A DNA stretch of 64,000 nt from Psychrobacillus sp044762745. Lineage in GTDB: Bacteria; Bacillota; Bacilli; Bacillales_A; Planococcaceae. The position numbers and the translations under genes are program-made. The notes below the pieces were generated by a model. The model was not told where the DNA came from. It saw nothing but the letters and a program-made list of their open reading frames with translations, and did no database searches. Location of the stretch: the NCBI RefSeq assembly GCF_044762745.1, contig NZ_JBIWEX010000026.1, positions 4,487 through 68,486 on the forward strand. Reading direction: 5' to 3'. This document shows, one piece after another, positions 51,208 to 59,667 of this stretch; within the stretch, counting starts at the first letter, position 1; the number at the start of each line of letters is the position of its first letter.

Positions 51208-51816
51208 TTGAATCTACCGACTCTCATTGAAACAAAACATATTTTTAAACATTCACCAAGTGTAAATGTGTACTATCCCATTGTAACTAACTTACCTCAT
51301 CCACATATAGAAAAGAAGATTAATTCGGATATTATTACGCTTCTTAACAAAATGTTAATAGAGCAGGGCTTTTACACAGAAGGCGTACAAGAGATTACCG
51401 GCTATTATGAAATAAAAAATAATCAACGCGGAATTTTAAGTATATTACTAATCCTTTACAGTTTTTCTGGCGGGGCACATGGATTGACAGTTTGCAAATC
51501 CTTAACTTTCGATGTGACTACCGGAAAAATGTATACTTTAAGTGATTTATTTAAACCCAAAAGTGATTATGTGAAAACATTATCTTTCATTATAAATAAT
51601 AAAATAAAAGAGTGGGATGTTCCGCTTCTTGGAAAATTTAAAGAAATACGAACGGACCAAGATTATTATATAGCAGATCATTGCCTAGTCATCTATTTCC
51701 AATTATACGAGATTACACCGTATGTATATAATTTTCCATTTTTCCCGATTATAATTAAAGATATAGAAAGTATTATTCCATTAAACGGTCCTCTCGAAAA
51801 AATGCTTTACTTCTAG
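51208..51816 (+). CDS. DUF3298-like protein
   Basis: 202 residues without a clear signal peptide. NSDIITLLNKML, YYEIKNNQRGILSILLILYS, SGGAHGLTVCKSLTFDVTTG, YTLSDLF and VIYFQLYEITPYVYNFPFFPI are the DUF4163/DUF3298 pattern, as in the C-terminal part of RsiV-type anti-sigma proteins. Function here unknown. TTG start with AAAGG upstream; an alternative start is possible. Confidence 0.72.
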   Translation: MNLPTLIETKHIFKHSPSVNVYYPIVTNLPHPHIEKKINSDIITLLNKMLIEQGFYTEGVQEITGYYEIKNNQRGILSILLILYSFSGGAHGLTVCKSLTFDVTTGKMYTLSDLFKPKSDYVKTLSFIINNKIKEWDVPLLGKFKEIRTDQDYYIADHCLVIYFQLYEITPYVYNFPFFPIIIKDIESIIPLNGPLEKMLYF

Positions 51817-51879
51817 TGACACTTCTCCTTTACTACGTTAAAGTAATATTTAAGAAAGTAAAGGGGGTATTTGGGAACA

Positions 51880-52656
51880 ATGAAAGCTATTTTTTTCGAT
51901 TTAGATGATACTTTATTATGGGACAAAAAAAGCGTGGAAACTGCCTTCCACAAGACTTGTAGGTACGCATCGTCAAAAGTCGACATCGATCCAAACGCTT
52001 TAGAACAGGCTGTGCGAATGGAGGCAAGTGCTCTTTACGATACATACGAAACACGTCCCTTCACGCAAATGATTGGCATTAATCCATTTGAAGGATTATG
52101 GGGAACTTTCGATGACCCGAGCGAGGATTTTCAAAAGATGAAAGCAATCATCCCCGAATATCAAAAGCAAGCATGGACAAGAGGATTAAGTAAATTAGGT
52201 ATTGAAAATGAAGAGCTTGGAAGCGAGCTTGCCACATATTTTCCTAACATGCGAAAAGCAAATCCTTTTATATATGAAGAAACATTCGAAGTGCTTGATC
52301 AATTAAAAGGAAAATACACTCTTCTTTTAATGACAAACGGTTCGCCTAGCTTACAAAATACGAAGTTAGAAATCTCACCTGAAATCGCTCCATACTTCGA
52401 CCATATACTCATTTCCGGAGCATTCGGAAGAGGAAAACCAGATCCCTCGATATTTGAACACGCTTTAGATTTAGTCGGGCTTACTGCAGATGATGCTCTA
52501 ATGGTAGGGGATAATCTAATGACAGATATTCTCGGTTCATCCAAAGTCGGCATGAAATCAGTTTGGATTAATCGAGAAAACAAACCAGCAAGTGATGAAG
52601 TAAAACCTACTTATACTATCGCGAACTTACGAGAGCTTCTAGCGATTCTTGAATAA
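51880..52656 (+). CDS. HAD-superfamily hydrolase
   Basis: 258 residues. HAD motif I IFFDLDDTLLWD, motif II LLMTNGSP, motif III Lys in GRGKPDPSIFEHAL, motif IV VGDNLMTDILGS. Large C1-type cap at ~25-150. Phosphatase/haloacid-dehalogenase-like; substrate unknown, similar to Bacillus YsaA-type proteins. The ATG at 51880 is chosen because HAD proteins start right before motif I; a TTG three codons upstream is possible. Confidence 0.87.
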   Translation: MKAIFFDLDDTLLWDKKSVETAFHKTCRYASSKVDIDPNALEQAVRMEASALYDTYETRPFTQMIGINPFEGLWGTFDDPSEDFQKMKAIIPEYQKQAWTRGLSKLGIENEELGSELATYFPNMRKANPFIYEETFEVLDQLKGKYTLLLMTNGSPSLQNTKLEISPEIAPYFDHILISGAFGRGKPDPSIFEHALDLVGLTADDALMVGDNLMTDILGSSKVGMKSVWINRENKPASDEVKPTYTIANLRELLAILE

Positions 52657-52659
52657 ACT

Positions 52660-52703
52660 AAAAAGCTAGTCCTAGGTTAATTTGACTCTGGACTAGCTTT
52701 TTA
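52660..52703 (+). terminator. Intrinsic terminator after the HAD gene
   Basis: AAAAAGCTAGTCC / GGACTAGCTTTTT. Confidence 0.92.
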
Positions 52704-52803
52704 ATGGATTGTATTAGATTTTGTTTGACTGCTCGGTGTATATGTGAGGAATACCCATCATTTATACTTGGATAGCAGCTCTTTTTGCCCGCAACCTTTT
52801 AAA

Positions 52804-54390
52804 TTACAAATCAACCGGCGTCGCATCATAAATATCTGCTAAGCCCTTCAATTGTTCCACACCAGTTTCTTCTACATGCTTATCAATGGAAAGCATCATA
52901 ATCGCATCCCCACCCACTTCAGAACGTCCAACTTGCATCCCTGCAATATTAATACCTTCCGTTGCAAGTAGCGTTCCTACGCGACCAATAGCACCTGGTT
53001 GGTCTTTATGGCGAATGAACAATAAATAACCTTCTGGCACAACGTCAACAACGAAATCATCCACACGGACAATTCGAGCTCCTAGACCGTTTAAAAGTGT
53101 ACCGGATACTTTACGAGTTTCTGCAGCTGTTTTTACTTCCACTGTGATCAAGCTAGTAAAACCTTTAGACTTCGTTGTTTTATGTTCATTCACGACAATG
53201 CCAATTCGGTCAGCGAGAAATTTAGCATTCACATCATTGACGGATTCGCCCAGTTTACTCTTCAGTAGACCTTTCACTGCATTTCTTGTCAGAGGACTTA
53301 CGGTCATATTAGCTAGTTCTCCAGAGTAGTAAATATTTAATTCTTCCGCCACTCCTTCTGCTAAGTCACTTAAAAATGCTCCAAGTTTTTCGATTAGATT
53401 AAAATATGGTTCAATTTTAGCCATAATATCTTTTGGTACAGATGGAAGGTTAACTGGGTTCTTCACTACTCCACCTTGTAAAAAGCTCACGACATCATAT
53501 GAAACATCCACGGCAACGATTTCTTGTGCTTCTACTGTACTTGCACCTAAGTGCGGTGTTGCGATTACTTGTGGAAGCGTGAGTAGCTTATGATCTAAAA
53601 ACGGTTCTTCCTCAAACACATCTAATGCTGCTCCAGCAACTTTCCCTTCTACAATTGCATTGTACAAAGCATCCTCGTCGATAATGCCTCCTCGTGCACA
53701 GTTGATAATTTGCACGCCATCTTTCATTTTTTCAAATGCTTCTTTATTAATTAAATGACGTGTTTCCTTCAGAAGTGGTGTATGAACAGTGATAAAATCA
53801 GCAGTTTGAATTACCTCATCAATCGTCCCAAACTGAACACCAAGTTTTTCTGCTTTTTCTGGTGTTAAAAATGGATCATAAGCAATCACATTCATACGTT
53901 GGCCTTTTGCACGTGTTGCAACCTCTGCTCCAATTCTACCTAGTCCTACAACGCCTAATGTTTTGTTTTTAAGCTCTACCCCGATAAAAGATTTGCGATC
54001 CCATTGTTGATTTTTTAGTGCATGAAATGCTTGTGGAATATTTCGAGCTAGCGACATGAGCATAGCTACTGTATGCTCAGCAGCTGAGTTTGTATTACCA
54101 TCCGGTGCATTTACAACAATAATTCCGCGTTCTGTTGCTGCAGGTAGATCGATATTATCTACCCCAACTCCTGCACGACCGATAATTTTTAAGTTCGTAC
54201 CTCTTTCAATAATCTCCCGCGTTACTTGCGTTTGGCTACGAACGAGTAATGCATCAAACTCTCCGATTCTTTCTCCGAGTTCCTCCGGTGTTAAATTCGT
54301 TTCAATAACAATATTAAAACCTTCCGCTTGCCTTAAAGGGTAAATACCATCTTCACTAAGTGGATCACTAATTAAAATATTATATGCCAT
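52804..54390 (-). CDS. serA: D-3-phosphoglycerate dehydrogenase
   Basis: 528 residues; first step of serine synthesis (3-phosphoglycerate to phosphohydroxypyruvate, NAD-dependent). NAD site GVVGLGRIGAEVATRAKG, catalytic Arg/Glu/His in NCARGGIIDEDAL, VFEEEPF and ATPHLGAST. An ASB domain (~320-445) and a C-terminal ACT domain (LFIRHKDQPGAIGRVGTL) give the long form with possible serine feedback. The start overlaps the aminotransferase stop by one base. Under the T-box at 55581-55855. Confidence 0.94.
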   Translation of the reverse strand: MAYNILISDPLSEDGIYPLRQAEGFNIVIETNLTPEELGERIGEFDALLVRSQTQVTREIIERGTNLKIIGRAGVGVDNIDLPAATERGIIVVNAPDGNTNSAAEHTVAMLMSLARNIPQAFHALKNQQWDRKSFIGVELKNKTLGVVGLGRIGAEVATRAKGQRMNVIAYDPFLTPEKAEKLGVQFGTIDEVIQTADFITVHTPLLKETRHLINKEAFEKMKDGVQIINCARGGIIDEDALYNAIVEGKVAGAALDVFEEEPFLDHKLLTLPQVIATPHLGASTVEAQEIVAVDVSYDVVSFLQGGVVKNPVNLPSVPKDIMAKIEPYFNLIEKLGAFLSDLAEGVAEELNIYYSGELANMTVSPLTRNAVKGLLKSKLGESVNDVNAKFLADRIGIVVNEHKTTKSKGFTSLITVEVKTAAETRKVSGTLLNGLGARIVRVDDFVVDVVPEGYLLFIRHKDQPGAIGRVGTLLATEGINIAGMQVGRSEVGGDAIMMLSIDKHVEETGVEQLKGLADIYDATPVDL

Positions 54391-55550
54391 TAGTTATTCT
54401 CTCCTTCAGTTAAATAGATGTGTTGTGCTGCTGCTGTTGCTTTTCCAAGTTCAATATCTTTTCCGATTTTCTTTAAGGCTACTTCTACCGCACTAATGAT
54501 TTGTAGCATATCAGCTGGTGAACAGTATCCCATATGACCTATTCGGAAAATTTTTCCTGTAAGATGTTGTTGTCCACCCGCTATGGAAATTGCAAATTCT
54601 TGCTTTAAAATTTTTCGGAATTCCTCTGCTTCAAAATCTTCCGGTTGAACAGCGGTTACCGTTGGAGAAGCATCTTCATCGGTTGTTAATAATGGAATAT
54701 TAATCGCTTTAAATGCAGCACGAGTCATTTTCTTAAGCAATTCATGGCGTGCATATACTTTTTCTAATCCTTCTGCTTCAATTAGGTTCAATACTTGTTC
54801 TAAACCAAACAGTAATGACAGTGCAGGAGTAAATGGTGTTGTATCTTTCAATAAGTTGTCTCTGTATTTCTTTAAGTTCAAGTAAAATCTTGGTTGCTCA
54901 TTTTCCTCGATAACCTTCCAAGCACGTTCACTAGCTGCCACAAATGTTAATCCAGCAGGCAACATGAATGCTTTTTGAGAACCGGTTACCATTACATCGA
55001 TCCCCCACTCATCCATTTTCGTTTCAACCCCACCAACACAAGAAACACCATCCACAACAACTAACGCTTCTGACACTTCACGAATTACTTTAGCAAGACG
55101 ATCAATCGGGTTTAGAACGCCAGTAGACGTTTCGCAATATGTAGAGAAAACAACTTTCACTTCCGGATGCCCTGCCACATACGCTTTTACTTCTTCAGGG
55201 TCTAAAGCTTTCCCCCATTCCACATTTAACACATGCGTTTTAATGTTGTACGCTTCGCAAATTTTTGTGAAGCGATCGCCAAATGCCCCTGTTACTACAA
55301 CAAGTACTTCATCAGCTGGTTTTACTACATTAACTACTGCGGTTTCTAATCCAGCTGTCCCACTTCCCGCAATAATAGCAACTTCTTGATCTGTTCCAAA
55401 AATTTGTTTTAATCCAGGGGCGATATTTTTTAGCATTTGAGATGTTTCTTTTCCTCGATGACCAATCATTGTTTGGTTCATTGCTCGCTGTACACTCGGT
55501 GGAATTGGACTCGGTCCTGGAATTCGTAAAATGGTTTGATCTTGTAACAT
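54390..55550 (-). CDS. Class V aminotransferase, probable serine-pathway transaminase
   Basis: 386 residues, alanine-glyoxylate/serine-pyruvate aminotransferase type. PLP lysine in VMVTGSQKAFMLPAG, N-terminal RIPGPSPIPPSVQRAM, GSGTAGLETAVVN, VDGVSCVGGVE. Coupled to serA behind a serine T-box, it probably takes the phosphoserine aminotransferase (SerC) step or a related one. Start at 55550 with GGGAGGAG eight bases upstream; an ATG two codons earlier is too close to it. Longer open frames upstream run into the T-box RNA. Confidence 0.87.
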   Translation of the reverse strand: MLQDQTILRIPGPSPIPPSVQRAMNQTMIGHRGKETSQMLKNIAPGLKQIFGTDQEVAIIAGSGTAGLETAVVNVVKPADEVLVVVTGAFGDRFTKICEAYNIKTHVLNVEWGKALDPEEVKAYVAGHPEVKVVFSTYCETSTGVLNPIDRLAKVIREVSEALVVVDGVSCVGGVETKMDEWGIDVMVTGSQKAFMLPAGLTFVAASERAWKVIEENEQPRFYLNLKKYRDNLLKDTTPFTPALSLLFGLEQVLNLIEAEGLEKVYARHELLKKMTRAAFKAINIPLLTTDEDASPTVTAVQPEDFEAEEFRKILKQEFAISIAGGQQHLTGKIFRIGHMGYCSPADMLQIISAVEVALKKIGKDIELGKATAAAQHIYLTEGENN

Positions 55551-55580
55551 ATTCATTCTCCTCCCTATTTTGAAAAAACA

Positions 55581-55625
55581 AAAAAGCCCTTCACTCCTTA
55601 CACATATATGTAAGGGGCGAAGAGC
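55581..55625 (-). terminator. Terminator of the serine T-box
   Basis: GCTCTTCGCCCCTTACA / TGTAAGGAGTGAAGGGC followed by T6 on the minus strand; the competing antiterminator uses GGTGGTACCGCG. Confidence 0.88.
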
Positions 55626-55855
55626 TTGTAATAAACTCACGCGGTACCACCCAAATTTACTGCAAAAAATATGCAGCGTCTTAAGAAATATGCTTAACGC
55701 GCATTTCACGGATGAACCTACTAATCGTTCAGTTCACCAATTCCAGAGTGCTACTCTATAATCGAAATCACTGATTCGCACCACACATCAGCTCTCTTTA
55801 GATTTCCAACTATAAAACTTATCTCTATCCAAATTGTTTACGTTATATTGAATTT
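55626..55855 (-). ncRNA. T-box leader, serine-type
   Basis: Minus strand: stem I start AGAGAGCTGATG with GGTGCGAATCAG, the specifier region AGTAGCACTCTGG (AGC, serine, at 55752-55750), the T-box sequence TTTGGGTGGTACCGCG (55640-55652) and the terminator below it. Uncharged tRNA-Ser should allow readthrough into the aminotransferase-serA operon. The specifier frame is by position and is not certain. Confidence 0.92.
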
Positions 55856-55861
55856 AAATCC

Positions 55862-55889
55862 ATATTATCAGAGTAATTTTAATTGTCAA
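55862..55889 (-). promoter_or_regulatory. Sigma-A promoter of the serine operon
   Basis: TTGACA (55889-55884), 16-bp spacer, TAATAT (55867-55862), start near 55855. Confidence 0.75.
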
Positions 55890-55904
55890 TATAGTAAATT
55901 TATT

Positions 55905-55918
55905 TGAAAGCGTTATCA
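55905..55918. promoter_or_regulatory. cre-like CcpA site upstream of the serine operon promoter
   Basis: TGAAAGCGTTATCA matches the cre consensus TGNAANCGNWNNCA. Its centre is about 57 bases upstream of the predicted start, the kind of position where CcpA activates ackA. It is ~300 bases from the aspartokinase start on the other side. Confidence 0.55.
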
Positions 55919-56129
55919 TTATATTTCCATGTTAAAAAACGTTGATTTTATAACTTTTTTTCAATAAAAAAATATTTCACTAAATATTATAATTCGTAAT
56001 TTATTGCTGAATATATAGATATAATAACCAATAACAGAAAATAGCAAGTGTTATTCGAACCTTTATTGTTTTTTTATCATTTTCGTTCGTATTAATATTT
56101 ATTATCCTTCTTTAATTTCAACAAATATA

Positions 56130-56158
56130 TTGACTAAAATCGCTTTAATTTGTACACT
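56130..56158 (+). promoter_or_regulatory. Candidate sigma-A promoter of the aspartokinase gene
   Basis: TTGACT, 17-bp spacer, TACACT. The gap 55890-56221 is very AT-rich and I see no riboswitch in it. Confidence 0.55.
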
Positions 56159-56221
56159 GTATAAAATCATTTGTATTTTCAAGGAATACAAACACATATT
56201 AAAAGGTAAGGATTTGATAAA

Positions 56222-57586
56222 ATGAAAGTGAGCAAGTTTGGAGGAACATCCGTTGCAAATGCAGAACAGATAAAAAAAGTAGCAGCAATCGTTAAAGCAG
56301 ATCCAACACGAAAATTCGTAGTCGTGTCAGCACCTGGTAAACGATTCGATGCCGACAAAAAAGTAACTGATTTATTGATCGAATTAGCAGATGCAGCAAT
56401 ACATATGGAAAACGTCGAAGAAAAATTACAAAATGTAGTCAATCGTTATAGAGAAATCGCAGAGGAACTGGGATTAGATCATACAATAAGTGATGTAATC
56501 GAACAAGACTTGCGCACACGTATTAGTAATAAAAATACTAACATCGAACTATTTGTAGATAATATAAAAGCAAGCGGTGAAGATAATAATGCGAAACTCA
56601 TTTCTACCTACTTTACAAGTATCGGCATGCCAGCACAATACGTTAATCCCAAGACAGCTGGATTAGTCGTCAACGATTTGCCAGAGCGAGCACAAGCTTT
56701 ACCAGAAGCATATGACAACTTAAGCACACTGCAAAACAGTTCTGAAATCATCGTATTCCCTGGATTCTTCGGATACACAAAAGAGGGAGTGCTTCGAACA
56801 TTCGAACGTGGTGGTTCCGATATTACCGGTTCAATCGTAGCAGCGGCTGTCCAAGCGGACTTGTACGAAAACTTTACAGATGTCGACTCTGTTTTTTGCG
56901 CGAATCCTAGAGTTGTCAATAGCCCTGTAGAGATTGAAGAAATAACATACCGTGAAATGCGTGAACTTTCTTATGCAGGTTTCTCCGTTTTTCATGATGA
57001 AGCTTTAATGCCCGTATATAAGCGTAGGATTCCCGTTTGTATAAAAAATACAAATAACCCTACTGCCCCAGGAACGAAAATAGTGGCAGAACGAAAAGCT
57101 AACCAACGACCCGTGACTGGCATTAGTGCAGATAATGGATTTTCTATTTTATATGTGAGCAAATATTTGATGAACAGAGAAATCGGCTTCGGTCGTAAAT
57201 TACTTCAAATTTTAGAAGAAGAACATATTTCATACGAGCATACGCCATCAGGGTTAGATGATATCTCGGTAATTATGCGTAGCCATCAACTTACACCTGA
57301 AAAAGAAATACGAATTATAGATCGTGTTTTAAACGAGCTTCATGCAGAAGATGTGCATTTCCGTCACGACTTTTCAATGATTGTAGTTGTTGGGGAAGGT
57401 ATGAACAATAGCACGGGACTCGCAGCACGTGCTGCAACTGCTATTTCTAGAACTGGTGCCAATATCGAAATGATTAACCAAGGCTCCTCTGAAGTCAGCC
57501 TTGCATTCGGTGTCCATCGAAGCAACGAGGATAAAATACTACGCGAACTATACAACGAGTTCTTTGCACCTGTATCAGTCGGATAA
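56222..57586 (+). CDS. thrD: Aspartate kinase, class III (YclM/ThrD type)
   Basis: 454 residues, same length as B. subtilis aspartokinase III; first step of the Lys/Thr/Met branch. N-terminal KVSKFGGTSVANAEQIKKVA, RGGSDITGSIVA, DVDSVFCANPRVV and EITYREMRELSYAG. Two C-terminal ACT domains (~300-445) bind effectors, with GFGRKLLQILEEEHISYEH. AAAGGTAAGG precedes the ATG. Confidence 0.9.
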   Translation: MKVSKFGGTSVANAEQIKKVAAIVKADPTRKFVVVSAPGKRFDADKKVTDLLIELADAAIHMENVEEKLQNVVNRYREIAEELGLDHTISDVIEQDLRTRISNKNTNIELFVDNIKASGEDNNAKLISTYFTSIGMPAQYVNPKTAGLVVNDLPERAQALPEAYDNLSTLQNSSEIIVFPGFFGYTKEGVLRTFERGGSDITGSIVAAAVQADLYENFTDVDSVFCANPRVVNSPVEIEEITYREMRELSYAGFSVFHDEALMPVYKRRIPVCIKNTNNPTAPGTKIVAERKANQRPVTGISADNGFSILYVSKYLMNREIGFGRKLLQILEEEHISYEHTPSGLDDISVIMRSHQLTPEKEIRIIDRVLNELHAEDVHFRHDFSMIVVVGEGMNNSTGLAARAATAISRTGANIEMINQGSSEVSLAFGVHRSNEDKILRELYNEFFAPVSVG

Positions 57587-57591
57587 TTAAT

Positions 57592-57628
57592 AAACTCCAA
57601 GAAGATTTGCTCTTCTTGGAGTTTATTT
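57592..57628 (+). terminator. Intrinsic terminator after aspartokinase
   Basis: AAACTCCAAGAAGA / TCTTCTTGGAGTTT. Confidence 0.88.
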
Positions 57629-57723
57629 GACGCTTTCTTAGAAATCTATTACCCATTAAATTAGTACAAACGTTCTTTTTAAGATATAATTAACCTTACC
57701 ATAAATTAAAGGAGTGTTGCTGT

Positions 57724-58167
57724 ATGGGACAAAGAATACCCTATTATGAGATTGCACCTGATGGTATGAAAATTATTATGGACATGGAGAAGTACACGAA
57801 AAAGTCAGCAATCGAACGAAAACTTCGTGAACTTATTAAAATTCGTGTTTCTCAAATTAACGGCTGTGCATACTGTTTGAATATGCATACAGCAGATGCA
57901 CGAAAGATGGGTGAAACAGAACAAAGAATATACTGTGTTAGTGCTTGGCAAGAGTGTGAATTTTACACAGAAGAAGAAAAAGTAGCTTTAGAATTCGCAG
58001 AACATGTGACGTTAATCCCAACAAAACGTGTTCCAGATGGGCTTTATCAACGAGTGCGTGAACACTATGACGAGAAACAATATGTTGACCTTGTTCTTAT
58101 CATAAATCAAATCAACAATTGGAATAGAATTTCTATTGCAATGGGAAATATAGCCACTGAAATATAA
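57724..58167 (+). CDS. Carboxymuconolactone decarboxylase / AhpD-like family protein
   Basis: 147-residue helical protein with the redox motif NGCAYCLNMHTADA (CxxC followed by His), typical of AhpD/CMD-type peroxidase-like proteins. RELIKIRVSQI and VDLVLIINQINNWNRI frame the active site. Probably thiol-dependent peroxidase activity or related; substrate unknown. SD AAAGGAGTG. Monocistronic with a terminator. Confidence 0.9.
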   Translation: MGQRIPYYEIAPDGMKIIMDMEKYTKKSAIERKLRELIKIRVSQINGCAYCLNMHTADARKMGETEQRIYCVSAWQECEFYTEEEKVALEFAEHVTLIPTKRVPDGLYQRVREHYDEKQYVDLVLIINQINNWNRISIAMGNIATEI

Positions 58168-58177
58168 TTACTACCAA

Positions 58178-58203
58178 CGAGCACTTTAACGTGCTCGTTT
58201 TTT
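58178..58203 (+). terminator. Intrinsic terminator after the AhpD-like gene
   Basis: ACGAGCACTTTAACGTGCTCGT followed by TTTTT. Confidence 0.92.
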
Positions 58204-58297
58204 CCTCCACAATTTGTGTCAAATGCGATATTATTTAGGAAAACCCATTCTCATATTCTTTACGATTAATCAATCTTTTCCTTTAACATAGCCATTT

Positions 58298-59275
58298 TTA
58301 AAGACATGGCATATGGTTTAATCGGCTTGTTTTCACATAATGAACGAGTGTCATTTTATCATTTACTTTCCACTTCTCATCCGTTTGCACATAACCCATC
58401 TTTTCATACAAATAGCAATTTCTTTTTTCTTCTAGTATCGTATGCAATTCCCATCGTTTTGCTTCTGGGTACAAACTTTCCAGTCTCATCATTACCTGTT
58501 GCGCGATACCTTTTCCTTGAAATTCATCTAAAATATTAATCATATGAAGTCGCATGACACCAGCCGATTTTGGATATACATGTACACTTCCGACAAGTGA
58601 ATTTCCTAAAGATATTTTAAAATAGTCTCCAAGTTTTAACCGTTCTTTAAATCTCTCAAATGTCTGTTTTACCGGTGTTGTTTCATGATCTTCATACTTT
58701 TCATACATAGGTGTAAATACTTTTTTCTGTAATTCAAACAATTCTTTTGCATCCTCTGCTGTTGCTTTTATTAGTGAAATCTTGGATTGAATCATGGTAA
58801 ATAAAGTATCTAGAATATGATAGGGAATAAATTCACCATTTTGGACTAACTCCCCAATTTCCAGCATCGTAGCCCATTTTGCATCTCCGACTTCTTCGTA
58901 TTGAAGGCTTAAATCCTCGATATTTACGTTATGCACAACAAGAAAATGATCATCAAACCCTCTTGGGAATCGAATCGTAAATAAAATCTCTGAACTGGAC
59001 TCTTCTAGATCGATACCAAGCTCTTCCTTTACTTCACGGATTGCAGCCATTTCGCTCGTTTCACCTGTAAGCGCTGATCCAGCGGCTGCGCAGTCCCACA
59101 TATTCGGCCACCCTGTTTTCCAAGGTTGCCGTCTTTGAATTAGAAGTTGCCCCTCTTCATTCATTATCCAGACATGCACAACTAAATGGAAATTACCTTC
59201 TTGTATTTCTTCTCCGCGGATATGAGTTTTCCCCGTTTTCTCCCGATTTTCATTATAAATATCCCAAACTTCCAT
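58298..59275 (-). CDS. Nudix hydrolase fused to GNAT acetyltransferase
   Basis: 325 residues, two domains. Residues 1-~165 are a Nudix domain of the YfcD/IDI-like sort (VWDIYNENREKTGKTHIRGE), Nudix box GSALTGETSEMAAIREVKEELG. Residues ~175-325 are a GNAT acetyltransferase with ISLGNSLVGSVHVYP, LHMINILDEFQGKGIAQQVM and YLYEKMGYVQTDEKW. Substrates of either part are unknown. I use the ATG at 59275 after AGGTGGGGG; the GTG three codons earlier overlaps it. Confidence 0.87.
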   Translation of the reverse strand: MEVWDIYNENREKTGKTHIRGEEIQEGNFHLVVHVWIMNEEGQLLIQRRQPWKTGWPNMWDCAAAGSALTGETSEMAAIREVKEELGIDLEESSSEILFTIRFPRGFDDHFLVVHNVNIEDLSLQYEEVGDAKWATMLEIGELVQNGEFIPYHILDTLFTMIQSKISLIKATAEDAKELFELQKKVFTPMYEKYEDHETTPVKQTFERFKERLKLGDYFKISLGNSLVGSVHVYPKSAGVMRLHMINILDEFQGKGIAQQVMMRLESLYPEAKRWELHTILEEKRNCYLYEKMGYVQTDEKWKVNDKMTLVHYVKTSRLNHMPCL

Positions 59276-59444
59276 TTCCCCCACCTACCCCGTTCTATTG
59301 TATGGATTAGTATAACATGTAAAGCCCCTTTAATTGACATGACATTTTTTTTGTGAGATACTACGTTACGTTAACATTTTTGGTAAGACATAAATATTAG
59401 AAATTTGGCATTCTGCTTTATGTGTTTTTGAACATACTTATTCA

Positions 59445-59586
59445 CACTGGCGCGACTACAGGGTCGCAAGGACGTAAAAGAAGGTAGGGTTTACGTTGCT
59501 TAGGTTAGAAGACAACCAGTGGAACAATTTACCGCGGCATTGAAAGGGAACTCTTTCATGTAGATTATTCCCCGAACTTTTTCGGG
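59445..59586. ncRNA. Candidate structured RNA, family not recognised
   Basis: In a 390-base gap without a gene. CACTGG (59445-59450) pairs with CCAGTG (59516-59521), enclosing hairpins GCGAC/GTCGC (59452-59467) and ACGTAAA/TTTACGT (59472-59496). Outside are TGAAAG/CTTTCA (59541-59558) and CCCGAA/TTCGGG (59571-59586). GC content is higher than its surroundings. No known riboswitch core was identified and the strand is undecided. Confidence 0.4.
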
Positions 59587-59626
59587 ATGAAATTTAAAAT
59601 TCAAAAGTTATGTTTTACCTATACAA

Positions 59627-59660
59627 AACCAAGGGGTACTCTTTTATAAGAGTACCCCTT
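59627..59660 (-). terminator. Terminator of the MFS gene
   Basis: Perfect stem AAGGGGTACTCTT / AAGAGTACCCCTT; the T-run on the minus strand is short (GGTTTTG). Confidence 0.8.
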
Positions 59661-59667
59661 GTCCAAT

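Noticed and set aside
59445..59586. c-di-GMP or other known riboswitch in this gap
   Set aside because: The conserved cores of c-di-GMP-I, TPP, SAM, lysine, FMN, cobalamin, purine and ydaO elements are not present.
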